From assembly GCA_947846985.1 (NCBI GenBank), contig CANTUZ010000008.1:37838817-37902816 (forward strand): a DNA stretch of 64,000 nucleotides. Direction: 5' to 3'. The notes beneath the pieces are model-generated. The model was not told the DNA's origin. It searched no databases and saw only the letters and a program-made list of their open reading frames with translations. Made by a program: the position numbers and the translations under genes. Below, piece by piece: positions 1-14,400 of the stretch. The number at the start of each line of letters is the position of its first letter. Position 1 is the first letter of the stretch. Origin of the DNA: Fratercula arctica. Lineage: Eukaryota > Chordata > Aves > Charadriiformes > Alcidae.

Positions 1-3000
1 TTGGACAAGATGACCCAGTTCATTCACAGGGGAAGTACGGTGCCCACCGCTCTCATGCCATCACGTGCAGCAGTACCACAGCAGCAAAACTTGGCAGGAT
101 AAAGTTTTTGGATGTTCAGCCATGAAATGTGAACCTGAAGTAGTAGCTGCAAACCCAGGGGCAGGCTCACACAAGGGATGCAGAGCATCTCCTGTGGCCA
201 CCCTGCCCTCATTCTCCCCCCAGACAGTCTATTTTTTCTACTGTAGCGGCATCCCAGGTAGAACCAGAGCAGTACACCTGGTTCTAGCCCATTAAATTTG
301 GCCCTTATTTTCCCTTGTGTAATTTAACTAAAATTCAATGAATTACACCAGGGTGAAGTCACTATTGTTTTTTTGTTGTTGGGTTTTGTTTTGGTTTGGG
401 TTTTTTTTATGTTATATTCTAAACTACCCCCTTATTTATGCTGTTAGGTCTTAACCTGTTAGAGAGCCATCAACAGATTACAACCTAACTGCATAAATTA
501 GGAATGTAGTTTGTTGATGGTTTCCTGTTTTGTTGTTTTTTTTTTTTTTTAAACGAGCAATCCCACTAAATCCCAGGAATTACAGTCAACTGCAAAACAA
601 TTGCAACCATTACTGAACCAGCTAAAAGCAACTCAACAGCTGCATCTTCTAAAATGTTAGTGAGTCCAGAGACTTACAAATAATATAGACTCCAAATACT
701 AGCTACAATTACGATGTAGCTTATAGAGCATGGATAACTATTTACATGATAAATATCTTCAATTTATAAGGTAGTTAAAAAGTTATATGTAGTGTGTAAG
801 GTATACTAAAAGAACAGAAAACCAAATCACTGCTAAAATCTTTGTAACATTTTATATAGTTTTCTATGTATATGTTTTAATCTATTGTTTCGTATTATTT
901 TCTTTGCTTCGTATAGAATAACTGATTAAGGTATTAGGTCTGATGCAGAGACATATATGTATATAGACACACAGTCCTCCATGAGAAGAGTCTGCATAAC
1001 TTGCTATATAAAAGCTTTTCAAACAGTAATTGATATATTAAAAAAAAATCTGAAAGTGTGAGTATGACTTGGTTTTGATGGGCAAGAATCTGCCAGATCT
1101 GATCTCCTGTTCACAACTAGGCATAAAAGCCTGATTTTATAGTGTAACAGGCCTCCATTTTCCTAAATTCTCGGTATTGCTTGTTATAACTGCCGAACAG
1201 CTGGCCAGATTGTTGCATCTGCATTTCAGAGAGCGCATTAGACTCGGAGCAAGTAGAGACAGGGTAATCGTCTCTCATTACTTGCTTCTATAAGTCATTC
1301 CAACGGTTTTCTATACAGTACATTTTCCACTGTTTTGCTTTGCCCTTTGCCATTTCAAATGATTTTAGCAATGCAACTTGTGTTATTTAGCCTAGGAAAC
1401 CAACACACAGTTTAAAAGACATCCGCGCTAGTAGAAAATTAAGCCGATTTAAGATAGCTAAACATAAGTGAACAAAGTGGGTAGAAGAACGCTTTACCTC
1501 TCTAAACAATTCCTCTTTGCATGCTTTGCTGAGTGATGTAGATGGTAAAAAGTGCTTCTAGTGCCTATGGATGTAATGAAAAAATATTACTGCTAGAAAA
1601 AGCCTGTGCATTTAAAATCATATAAATAAGCAGTTAGGGACAGGTAGATATTCACATATGTCTCAATGTCAAATGTGTTCCTACAAACCAACACATTGTA
1701 AGGTGGTATCTATTTCAAGCTATGTGCTGTGAGTGTCACTTAATGTAGGTTCTTTTATCAATTCATTTCTTGGCTTCTTCTGGTTTTACCACTTTGTAAA
1801 TTATCCACTCAGCGGTGTGTTGTATATTTGCTTTTTTTTCCTTCCAGGCAATTTTACTATTTTGAAACTAGCCTGGTGTGACTCTTCTCTGGTATACCAC
1901 CACCTATTATTTTATCTCTCTCTCCCCTTTCATTTGTACCTGAGAACCCACCTAAGTCAGGGTGTCTGAATGAGTTTTGTTTTCTTGTGTTAGGACAATC
2001 TCTGATCAAACGTAGGTGTAAAAGCCTGGTTTGGTAGCCTAGCAGAGAAGCTTTTCTTGTACACTCTCTCTTACACACATATATTTGAAAGGACCTGTTG
2101 ATCCATTCAGTGGAAGAATGAGCAATATGCAATGCTGGGAAGATGAATATGCAAAGCATTATTTACTTTTAAAATCTTGTGGATGTCCTGTAAGTGAAGA
2201 ACAATTCAATGTTGCAAGCCTAGACATGTAGACTTGTACATGAATTACGCCCATTTAGAAATTATCTAAGTAGGTAAACAGATGAATTCATAGTTCACTA
2301 CATAAACCCCAAACTGAGGACATGGTCCCAATAAGGGCCATTTGTTTGTTGAAGCTCTTTCCATTAATTGTTTTTGCTAAAAGATGAGAGAGGAAGAGGC
2401 ATTCCTGTTGTAAATTCAAGTAATGTACATTTTTTTTGAGTACCCAACCAAGTCTCTATGGTGTAATCCAGTGATTTCAGTTCCTTCTTTTGACTACTTT
2501 GCCAGTTTAACGGAAACAGCTCTGGACTAAGCTACAAAGTAAATGAAAGAGCCTCCCAATTCCCCTGAGACCCTCCATTCCACCTCTGGACTGTCTCCAG
2601 TACCCGAGTAATTGTATAATTACAGCAACATTATATATAGAAAATCAACATGAGTTCTGAAGTCATTCAACAATAGCCAAGCATAATTATTTATGTTACA
2701 GTCACAGAATGTCTGGGAGGGGAAAAAAAAAACCCCACAGTGTAAAATGAGGCTTTTGGAGAAAGCAAATTGTAGGAATTACTGGCCTGGTAGCTCTTTT
2801 TAAAGTAATGTTGATGTGTTCAAAAGGAAGAAATTTTGTTGGGTTTTCTTTCATCTGCAACGCTAGCTGTAGTGCTGCAATCAGCCCGTGTATACTCACT
2901 TAAGAAAGCAGAGGGAGCTGTCTGATGGCAATTACCGTTCTCCCTGCTAGGGAGCCAGGCCACAAATTAGCAGTCTGTGACTTCTCATCATATCTTGCAG

Positions 3001-3676
3001 AAAGACAGGCCTCACATCCTTGGGAAGACAAGAGAATATGCATTGCACTGTACTGTAAGAGCTGGTAATTAATTTATACTTACAGAATAATTACATTTCA
3101 TTAGGGCTGAGTAAAAACAATAAAAACTACTGACTGATATGGGGTATTTACAGCAGGGAAGCTAAACCTGGCTCTTTTGTAGTGGGGAAAAAAAACACCT
3201 CTTCTTGAAAAATATGTATAATAATTGAAGAGCCATGATGATGCAAAACAGTATAAAGACATATAATAGCCCTGAAGCAATATAGTTAGGTACAAGTAAT
3301 ATACTTTTAAAAAGTGTGACTGAGAGAAGTGAATGCACAGAATTATTGCATCAGCGTACCTACCAACAAATTAAAACAATGGCTTATTGAAAGTCATAGT
3401 TACAATGAATTAGTAGAAGTTGTATTTTCCACAAATCGGAAATCCTGCTGTTAAAACAGCTGCAGTTCTTTGGTTCATCGCTGTCAAACCCAGCACACGG
3501 AGATCTCACGCCATGGCCCGGTGAAGTTGTACTCCCTGGGATAATCAAGAGCCGTACTAGTGTGTTTAGTGATTGCCAGTGCATCGCAGGCGGCAGAAAA
3601 GTGAAGTAGCTGAAAGAGGTGGTCAGGAAGCCTTTTCTTCAAAGGATGCTCATAGCCAGACAATGCAACAGGGAAC

Positions 3677-3713
<37 letters not shown>

Positions 3714-6700
3714 AAGTAATGGAAATAAAGAGTCCATCACGTACCATGTGGTGATCAGTCGGGCCCTATGCGCACAAGCACAAACCTCAGTCTTCTCAGT
3801 CTTACCCTGCAGGCAGCCTTCCAAAAGTAAAGGAAGAATTAATTGAGATTAATGGCCTTTTTTGCTGGGGCCCAGGGAAAGTCCTAATTAATAAGGCAAT
3901 ATGTTGAACAGTGAACATAATTTATAATACATGCAATCTTTAGAAGACATAAAAAGCACTGACCAACATGACACTGAGTGAGAAATGTCTCATGCCTTTC
4001 TCACTTTGCTTTTTAGAGACACTTCTACCTGTCCAGTTTAAAGTTAGCGTTCAGGTTTTTATTTATTTGAAGGCCAATACACTTGCTTTAAACACTAGCA
4101 TTATCCAAACTCTTGCTAAGCGGATATGGCTTCAAATCAGCTTGCATTGTAGGCACAGATGACAGGCTTCTAATTTAAAATAATTGCACTTACATTTGTT
4201 GATTTTGCTTGTAGAGAGTTTTTTCTCGGCTTTCTTGAAATATTAAATTTACTTTTTCTCCATTTCCTATCGCCTGCGTCGCTCTGGCATATTTTCACTC
4301 ACGCTGTTGTGGCACAACACCTTTCCACATAAAACAAGGCCAAAAATTTCCACACAGTAATTCCTGCCTCAAACCAACTGTTCTCAGATGAACTAGACTG
4401 GTATCTTGTTAAAAGGCATACAATTTAAGAATTTCACATGACAGAGATCTAACCATTCATATCCATACACAACATGCACACATACTTTCAAAGGTATGAG
4501 AAAATAATTTACTCTTTCCTTCATGACATACTTGTTTAATGTTATACTTCAAGAGTCTTCGCAGGTGTCCTGAAAAGTCCTACACAAAACAGTCAACATC
4601 ATGCAAGACTTCATTTTTTTTCTGATACACACTGAGTAGGTACATGCTTGTCCGTGTGTTTTATATCAAGAAATATAAATACACTCACAAATACACATAT
4701 AAAGTATAATTATCCAGTCTGAAATAATTATATTCAGATGCTGAACAGATTACCTAATAAATAGCAGGTATAGATCAAGGTGTGTAATATTTTGTCTTCA
4801 AATTTTTCTGTTACCATCACTAATAAACAATGCTCCACTTTTCCTCAGTAGATAAATCTATTAAAACAGAGAACAAGAACTGTTTTTCTTCCTTTACCAG
4901 GTCTACTTAAAAACTTCTGCTTGCATCTTATCTTTTATTCTGACCATAATCTAAATTCTGCTTTGTCCAGAAGCCTGATTCTTCTAAATGCTCTAATGGA
5001 AGCCGAACCCTTCCATGTTGTGCAGCCGTCCTTCCTTTAACCTTTGCTTTCAGTCAATGCTTGTGTCTTCTCATTTCCCCTTCACCAGCTTAGTCGCAGT
5101 TCCGGAGTGAGCAGTACTCCAGATTCGTGTAGCATCACCCTAAGCATAACTGTCACAATTTGCAAATTATAAAACACTAAAGAAGAAATCCAGGCGGATG
5201 TAATTCTGTTGACCGCAGCGAGCTGTATCTAACTACAAACAGTCTCATTGTGGTCCTAACATTGTATTGAGCAGTGTATGTAAGCTGTACGTTCCTTACT
5301 ACTCACATGTGATACGATCATCTTGCATAATTTTTAGTGCTTTACATTGTAGTATTTGCATGCTACACTGACGGACTTAACAAGTTTCTTTGCAGCATGG
5401 ATTTCCCTCGTGCCTCGTTTGCTGCATAAAGTTCTTTAACTTGGAAAGAAAACTGTTCTTAAGAAAACTCATCCTACTCGAGGGGTGCTCATCCTACCTT
5501 AAAGCAATCAAAATAAAATGTATTACATACTGTTAAAATCAATGACAGTTCTACGGATAATGCATAAAGCAGTAATTAATCAGAATTTGTCTATGTCATA
5601 AAAAAAAATCATTTTATACTTTTATGAATTCAAAAGGTACTCTTATTTTTCAATATGTTGGGTATACCAAAAAAAAAAAAGAATTAAAAATATTTTAACA
5701 CCTATAATAGAATGACATATTGCCCCAAAATATGGTATAGAATCCAAAATTTTTAATCACCTTTTTCCTGTTACACATGATACATATCAAGTATATATCA
5801 TGTATAGATGGATAAAGACACATATCATGTGCTACATATCATAAAGCTTTGCCACAAAAGGTTTAATTCATACTATATTTACATAGGGAAAACTTGTATT
5901 TTCTAATTATTATGCTTCACTCAAGTCCAATTAGGGAAAAAAAAATTCCCTGAAGTTATGGCATTCTTACAAATTTTACATTTCAACTATTTTGTGTTCA
6001 AATTCAGTTTCTGGTGTATTTTAAGACATCTATGATTCTATATGAGATACATTTAATTTGTTCGATGTTACTGCACTATGTATAGCCGTTTTTTAGAGAA
6101 TATAAGAATTTCGGTATTTCAGACTTAGGGTCTCGTTCTGTTTTATTAGGAAGTGGTCTTTTATTTCTGAGAATGGGAAAGATTGATTGAAGCCATCAGC
6201 AGCAATCCTCCCATCAACTCCTGTGGTGGCAAGATTAGTCTTCCCTTGTACACCTTTACAAAACTATTCTTACAAAACATATTTACTCATAAAAGAAAGC
6301 TGCCAATATCTCATTTATTTGTGATTCAAGGAAACATTTTTACTGTAAAGGACTGTGCGTTATAATGCTTAATACAAAAGTGGCTGAACAAAGAAACCCA
6401 GTTCTAACTGGCTGTGGTAAGAATACTCACACATCCTCTGCTACGCAAACTTTAAGCGCTTTTGCAATCAGGCGTCCCGTATATCCTGTCGTATTGTCGT
6501 GTGGCCGCAAGGGCTTCTCTTGCCATCCCTGTATCGTTTCTTGCCAGACAAGCACAGAAGTGCTGAAACATGACACTATTCAAAACACCTTTAGGCCTCG
6601 CCCTGTCCTGCATTTTTTTTTACATACAGAAAAGTGCTTTATCAGTCAAGTAGATTTTAGATTGCATAAAAATATCCTAGTTCTGATTGTGTGCAGGTTT

Positions 6701-9700
6701 AAATGTGCTTAAGAAACAAACAGCAAGGTCAACCAGTGGCATTACAAAGTGTGCAAAGTTAAGCATGTATTCAGGTCTTCCTGGGAATAAGATCTGCTTA
6801 CAATAAATAAGTTTTATAAATATATCCACCAATTAAATAGCAGGGCTTTTACCACAAGGACTTGATCTTATTCTTTTAACCCATTCCAAAGTTCCTGTTT
6901 ACTTTCTGGAGTCCTCTGTGTAAGTTGGATGAGGATTTCACAAGCCACACAGAACACCACCCAGAAAGATTTTTAGATTCTCTATTTTTTAGCATTTCTA
7001 CACAGTACTGATGTCTTGACAACCTTATTCAAACTGACCAAGGTTCAGAGCTTGCAGTTCTTCCTCAGTCTGTGTTGGTACAATTCACAATTAAAACTAA
7101 AGAGTAGCCTTAGCATTTGCCTTACTGTTTTCAATGTGAGGGGTAACGTTGTATGGCTTTTGTCTCATATTCTTAAGGAAACAAAAGAGCTCACAAGAAA
7201 TATATGAGACAAATTGGACAGTTTTAAGAGCAACTTTTATTGAAAAATTAAAACGGCATTGCATATCTTCTTTATAACGTCAACATTTCTTAAACCACAA
7301 AACAGAGATTCTGTTTAAAAAATCTCTTCGTATTTGTCACCATTCAAAAAACAGATTATGAACTAAGTCAATGATGATTTTAAAATCCTGGGTTATTTCC
7401 AAGGCCCCTGGTTCCGTCTGTCTGCCGAGAATGGTATAATCTAACTTTCTTCTCTACAAAGTACCTTTAATAATACAATCAGAATTTTTCTCATTCCAAA
7501 TCAACAGCTGCTGTTGATTTTTATCTAATGGTCAGTCTTTTCCAAATAAATTACATCAGTTAATAAGCACTGCAGCTACATGTTCAGGTAAGATCTTGCC
7601 TATTGTTTATTTGATCTGCGTTCACCCACACAAAATTACAGTGATTGTCCGTGTGATTTTAAAGGCAAAATTGCTACCTTAGACTATATTTTAAACCTCA
7701 GAAAACCAAAATTACTCACCTGGAATTGCAATGCTTTGAATTAGTCAACACTTCTGCATATCCATACTTCCTGATCTCTCACAGTCAACAGTGTATGGAT
7801 TAAAAAGCAGGAAAATTCCAGGTAAGCTTTTGTCTGAGCAGCTGTAACATATTACTCAGATGAAAATTACCTACTGAGAAGAAAACACAGATGAGTTTTC
7901 CCACTGATGGCCATAACTGCTCTGTTAAAATCAGCTAACCAAATCGGAAATTAATATGAGCCCGGTGCCTGTGGAAGCAGGTACGTGTAATAGGGAAACA
8001 CTCCAGAGTCTGATATTAGAATTAAAAGCTTTGCAAAAATCTAATTGTGGGTATCATCTGTGTCAAGAAACAACACTGCAGAAAGGCAAGATAAAATGCA
8101 GAGGGTAGGAGGATAAATTTAAATCCCCTGTCTTTAGAGAAAACACCTCTCTCTTAACTGTCTCAGTCCTGAAACAGGCAGGAGTTCCATCATTCCCCTC
8201 TAGCTGCAAACCATCATTGGGAATAGGTAGAACCTCTGATGCTTTTGACTTCCAAAACATGAGATACTCTATTAAATGAAGCAGCAGTGAGCAAAACATT
8301 GTGTATGTTCTAAAGAGCTCCAGATCTATTTCTGACTACATCACAGGACTGTCCAAGGCTTGCTGTATGAATGCGGGTCAGATTTTCCTGTATTTTCATG
8401 ACCAGTTGCATGAGGATGATTCTCTTTACCTAGTTTATATGCTTCTAGAAAATATAACATTTCAAATACAATAAATTATTATTAGAATGTTGAGATGATG
8501 ATCTGAATACAACGTGCATGAGGTTAAAATATTAAGGTTAGAGGATTAAAGATAAGTTGGGATCTTTAGTTGCTGAAATATCTTGACTAGGGAGGTAGAG
8601 GAAGTCAGAAATTCCCACTTAAGAACTGGTTGAAGAAATCACAAGGACCATGGTGCTGCTTGTGTGGAAGACATAAAAGCTAGGTCAGCAGTTATAATCT
8701 TTTGCATTGATTATACTAGTTCATATTGTTTCCCATAAACAACAAGAACTGAGGGAAATCTTTCTATCTTCTGTAGCTGCCCTTTGAATAAGTAAAACTG
8801 TGACAGAGACCTGATTTCTGGCAGAAGCCTGTAAATCGAAATGTGATATGTCTCCTCTTCAAAACAGACTTCCTTTTGTACTCTGAAAACAGCTCTCAAT
8901 GAGAGGCCCTCTAGTTTTGATGAATAGCTGGTATCTATAAAGAATGGCATTTAATATTATGGAAGCTGGTACTAAAGTCAATGTTCACGCTGACTACCTC
9001 TATATTGCAGGCCTCAAGTCATACAGCAATCAGGAAATGTTAAGTATTGAAGACACGGTAAGATATCAGGGTTATAATTAAGGAAGAATGAGGTTTAAGA
9101 TCAAGGCGGTAAGAAACGAACCACACTGTCTTGAGGAAAATAACCCAATGAAAGAAATACTCTGCTGGTGAGATTACTGGGGGCTTTCATGGCATAAAAG
9201 TAACAATGTAGATAATATTTTGAAAGCCATAAATCTAAAAGACAGTGACAAGTTTACAACAATTTTTAGAGTCAACTCATAATTTCAAGAAAAAGTTTAC
9301 AGAAAGTTATGGAAGAGGGATAGGCAATAGTCCTACGAAAAGCCGGAAAGACTGTGCTATATGATATGGCATTTACCATGACAGCTTCTTCCTTCTCCCT
9401 GCTCTGACCCAGCCAAAGACGTGAGACAGCATCCTCAGAAGACAAGCAGTGGGACCTGCAGGATGGAAATCTCTCCTGGCTGTAGCTGTCCTTCCACAGG
9501 ACTGAGGGGGAGCAGAGAGGCTGTGAAAACTGCATAGTGTGACTGCATTTCACTGACTGTTTCTAAAATAATTTAATTTTATTACTGATTTGAAAAAAAA
9601 AAAAGAAAAAGAAAAAGAAAAACCAATTAATTACTGACTTGCATAGAAGATAGCCATAGAATCATGTATGAAGAGATTTGAAATTAGCATATTCAATTTA

Positions 9701-9922
9701 TCACCATGACAGCAACTCAGTAGACAGAGGGTTATTGAGTCTTCATTTTGTTCCACTACTCTGCTTCCAGCGTGGAGTTTTCCACTCGGTAGTATTGATT
9801 ATCTAATGATGAAAACTGAACAAGCTGCGGCTGACTCTGGTGTCTGTACTATGAAAAGTCTAGCCAGTTGAAATTGTTGTGACAAGGCAGTTCTATTAAA
9901 AGATTCTGAGATTACTTTTGTA
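1..9922. other. Intergenic sequence beyond the GAD1 3' end
   Basis: I see no exon or RNA gene. All open frames are short and lack family motifs. The sequence is AT-rich with homopolymer runs, such as 33 A at 3678-3710 and an A/GAAAAA tract at 9590-9622. In mammals the next gene on this side is GORASP2 (established gene order), and no part of it is recognised here. Confidence 0.6.
3678..3710 (+). repeat. Poly-A run (33 A)
   Basis: An uninterrupted homopolymer. No recognisable retroposon body precedes it, so it is not called as a tail. Confidence 0.95.
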
Positions 9923-11274
9923 TTTATTTATTTTATAAGTTCCAAACACATAGTGAATTCCACTTCACTAAAAGAATGATGCTGATTAAAACTCCCACAG
10001 AAATGCTATAGACCTCCAGGAATCTTCCCCTGGAATTTAGTTAAAATGGTCATAGAGATTAGTCCTGAAATACAACTCAAAAACAGGGGCCTTGGTTAGC
10101 AACCAATGTTCACTAGAAAAGCATTCAGAACACTGAAGAGACAGTCTGACATTACAATAAATAAAACTGAAAATTCTAATAGATTAAAGGGATCTCATCA
10201 TTTGACAGTCTATACACAATGTTAGAATTCCTTATATTCAGTAAAATTATCTGTAAGTTATTATTTTAAGGGCACTAGGATTTAAATGAAAGTGTCAACT
10301 AATATTTTTGTATTTTTTCTTTGGCTCACAAAGACACTAAAATACCATAAACATTATTTTGAACTTCAATAATATATAAATAGGATACATTACAAATGGA
10401 AGAAAATACAAGACAACTCTTCAGCATGGTAAATCTCTGCATATAAATAAGCAAATATTTCATATACCTACAATTCAACAGTTATCTTGCTGTAAAACTA
10501 TTACATTTAAATCCTTTTACACAAAGTCATTTAACAATAATATACACAATCTACACAAATTAACTTCTAAAAATACAGCAATAATATACCTGTTACAATG
10601 ACTCTGCTACTATTATCCCCTGATGTGACACTAAAGGGGAAATACAACTATTTTACTCAAAGGTGCTGTTAGAGATTGCTGTTTTGTACGTGAGAGAAGC
10701 ACCAACAATAAGATTTAATACTGTTATACATTTTATTTAGCTCCTAAGAATCTACATTTTAGAAATGTTTCTATACGCCTATTTTTACCTGGCAGAAAAA
10801 TCTGTAGCACATTATCCACGTCATTAGTTGTTGAAGGAAAAGTTAATTCTCTTAAAGTGGAAAACATGCTGTGGTTTAGATCTAAGTTTATAACCACTTT
10901 ATATATATATATATATGTATGTATATATATATATAATTATATATATATATTTATTTATACTGTACATATATACTGTGCAGAGTTCTTAATTTGCTATTTT
11001 AGTACTTGCTAATTTCCTGCTGACTACAATAAACAAGACCAACGTAAGAGTCAATAGTACTTCAACTTCAAGATAATACATTTTCCCTCAGTAATATGAT
11101 CTACCAACACGTATAGGTTTCAGTAGCCTATAGTTGTTTTGTTTAAGGATGTCTTAGGAGATTGGAGCTTACAGAAAGAGAATTTCCTTAAAACATGTTC
11201 TGCAGAACTGGGTTAAAAAAATAGCCAGTGCTGGAAAACAGTGAATTAGAGAAATAAATAATTCAACCACTGTC
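9923..11274 (-). other. GAD1: GAD1 3' UTR and candidate poly(A) signals
   Basis: AT-rich sequence follows the stop codon without a recognisable exon. On the minus strand AATAAA occurs at 10955-10950, 10737-10732, and as an overlapping pair at 9932-9923. The last pair would give a 3' UTR of about 1.35 kb. Which site is used cannot be told from the sequence. A TA dinucleotide tract lies inside the region (10900-10960). Confidence 0.4.
10900..10960. repeat. TA/TG dinucleotide tract
   Basis: Imperfect TA repeats with GTATGTATA interruptions, within the predicted GAD1 3' UTR. It could form local hairpins in the mRNA. Confidence 0.9.
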
Positions 11275-11448
11275 CTACAGCTCCTGCCCCAATCTCTCTA
11301 TTTCCGCAATGAGGAAGTCAATGTCAGACTTAGTTGCTGCTGGGTTTGAGATGACCATTCGGAAGAAGTTGACTTTATCGCCCTGAGGCTGATATCCAAC
11401 CATGGTAGTACCTGACTCCATCATCAGTGCTTTGATTTTCGGTGCCAC
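11275..11448 (-). CDS. GAD1: GAD1 exon 17, C-terminus and stop (residues 534-590)
   Basis: The coding part is 174 nt, from [20 protein letters not shown] to [13 protein letters not shown] and TAG at 11277-11275. The acceptor is unusual: ATTATAAAG preceded by a long run of T and then CT repeats. The ending [11 protein letters not shown] differs slightly from the IEEIERLGQDL I recall for mammals. Confidence 0.97.
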   Translation of the reverse strand: MAPKIKALMMESGTTMVGYQPQGDKVNFFRMVISNPAATKSDIDFLIAEIERLGQEL

Positions 11449-14400
11449 CTTTATAATTAAAAAAAAAAAAAAAAAAGAAGAGAGAGAGAGAGAGAGAGAA
11501 CAGTAATTAAAAATTTTATCCTTTCTTGGTACGTCACAACATTTCTTAATTTGGAAAAAATAAATGGACAGATCAAAAAGGCACTAATTCTTATAAAAAG
11601 ATCTGTAAGAGAAAAAGCTTGAAAAACTAAATATGTAAGAATGGCTATCTAAAGGAAAATTTACAATAATATCCATCTTTTTTATTAAAAGACTAATAGC
11701 ATTCTAGAGTATTCATTATGCAATAATTTTATCTATTAAATGTACACGTCATTTCTCTGTGATGAAGATTTTTGTCATGAAGAAATGTTTTCTGTCTTTT
11801 GATGAAAACCTACTCCAGAACCATCTTTTTGAGGGCAACGGATGTTTTCCATTAGAATATTAGTCATTCTCAAAGTCATTTCCTAGAAGGGGGGCTAGGG
11901 GGAGGAGCAGGGACACAATGGAAAATTTTCAACAAGACTTATTTCAGAAAGAATATTCTCCACTAGCATAAGCCATGGAAACCTTCCAGTAGTTTTGCAG
12001 TACCGTGCATTTACTGCAATCTCAGTTCTCTACTTTAATTTACAAGGAATAATGTTCTGACAATCTTATTTGGTATTGACTGAGCCCAGTTTTGCCGTCC
12101 AGACCTTCTGTCTCCAAGGTCATATGTCCAGCTCTTACACTGTTTTGTAGGATGCTTTATAATATCCTCTGACATTTAACAGGGTCAAAACAAACATTTC
12201 ATCCCTCTTCCCAGTCTTATCTTCCTCTTTTCTCTCTGTTTTGGCAATTTCTTTATCTAACGTGTTACCTGTTGACCTGGGAATTTCTATTCTTTCCTGT
12301 TCTCTTTCCCCAGTGTGATGCAGACATAAAATCCTCTACAAAACCTCCCAAGTTTGCCCATTCTTCTCCCTTCCCAAACAGGAAAAAAATTGCAATTCAT
12401 TTTGCCAACTCTAAAATCATTCTTTTGCCTCCTGAATGTATTGCATTCCACTTCTGTCTAAAATGCTACTACAGAATTAATGTATTTCCCTTCCCCCAGG
12501 TCCTAAGTAACATGGTACTTGACCTGATGGTGGCTCTACAATGCCTTCACTTCCCTCTACTTTTTCTTCCAATAAGTTTATCCCAAATGGTATTCATTTT
12601 CACTGAAATGCATTAATGCATGACTAACCAAGCACATTTAAAATCAAAATAAAGACCTGAGGACTTACAGGTTTCCATGTCCTTTACCTGTGCCAGCATT
12701 TTCAAATAATTACCCTTACGTTTCTCTTGCTGATATGCTGTCCTATTCAAACTGGACTGGGATGTCTTTGTACCTCGCTACTTTTTAAAGATTCCTAATG
12801 CTTTTGAGAGTACAGAAGTGATACAAAACAAAGAATGACTGAGTGTGTTCTGTATCTGGTTCTACAGGGGAAACGTGACTTCAGCCTCAGTATAAATAGG
12901 AGACAAAGGTGAAGAAATATCAAGGTCATAACAAGCAATTGGAGAACGGATGTCCCAAAATATGGAACATGTGTCTACACACAGATAATTTTTTTTTTTA
13001 ATAAACACAATAGTTTGGGTTGAAAGTGGGCTGTATTTTTGCATTTAATGTAAGCCACATACCCTGTGTAACTTTTCTCTTCTCTCATCGGAGTCTGGCA
13101 TGCCCCTGAGACTTGGCGGAATGTACCAAAAACATACATTTGTATGCTCCGGCTGCAAAAAGAACCAAACACATACATCGATAAACAAAGTAATACAGAT
13201 CAATCACACATTAAAGGCTAGTCAGTAGCATATTTTAGCAGAGACATGGAGGACAAAATATAGCATTAACTTTCCTAGTTCTGCATGTTAAAACAAAATA
13301 AATGGATTGCAGTACTGCTGGTCACATCTGCTGTCTTAGATTCCCTATACACTGTCCCATTTACAATGTTTTAGGGTGCTAATGAAGTGCAAATATATTT
13401 CACCTTCATGCAGTTTTATAAGGAGCTGTTTTCCAGGATCACTGCAAGAGCAACCCAGTTTTCCTCTATTTGTTATTCTATCAACCAAGAGCTTATGCAG
13501 TGGCGCTAGCAACAGAACATACAGCAAAAATAGCAGATTCTCAGTTATGTATGTTATAACATGGAATCTCAGCATGAGTAGATGGTATTAAGGTAGTCTT
13601 CAGGCCCTAAACCGAGAAATCCTCCACAGGAGAGAAGGAGAGGAAATAAATCTGACATTCATGCTACAAAATCACATGCATTTAGCCAAAAAACTACCCA
13701 GATGCCAATAGTCATGTAGGTCTTTAGAAAACAAGAGCAGTTTTGCACAGCTGGCTTGAAGAACTGTGAGAAGCGTGGAGACTGTTTTTGAAATGCCATA
13801 CAGATTTGGCTCCTACACACAGGTTAAACGAAAGAAAACTTACCTCCCCTTCAAAAACCATCTCAAATTCTTCTCTGTTTTTGATTTTAGTGTAGAGATA
13901 TTCTGCCAGCTCCAGGCATTTGTTGATCTGATTTTCAAATCCTACTGTACCCTGTTTTAAAAAGAAAGTAAGTATTAATTATATGGTCATTTTCCCTCCT
14001 CCAATGCAATCATCTCTTCAGATAGGCTTCACTCTTAAATGTTCTCAGTCAGAAAACATTTAGCAATATTATTTTTGTAATTTAAAAGTAAAGTTAATCA
14101 ACACTACGAAAGTGGCTAAATGTGGCCTTACTGTAATCAATATTTGGTTTTGGTCTCGTTTTAAGAGAATTTATTATGATAATAACAAGGGCCTTTGGTA
14201 TTGTTAATAGATTATTTTTAGCTCTTTTTCTTCTTTTGGTTTCCAAAAATATTATGAATATTAAGCCTTGGCTTCCCAGCTCTTGCTGAAAGACTGGGAA
14301 CATGGAATGGGAACTCAGTTGAAAGGGTAAGAGTTGGGAAGCAATTTATTTCTTCTGAACAGTTTGCAGGAAATTTGCATTTTAATAAGTCAGCAAACAA

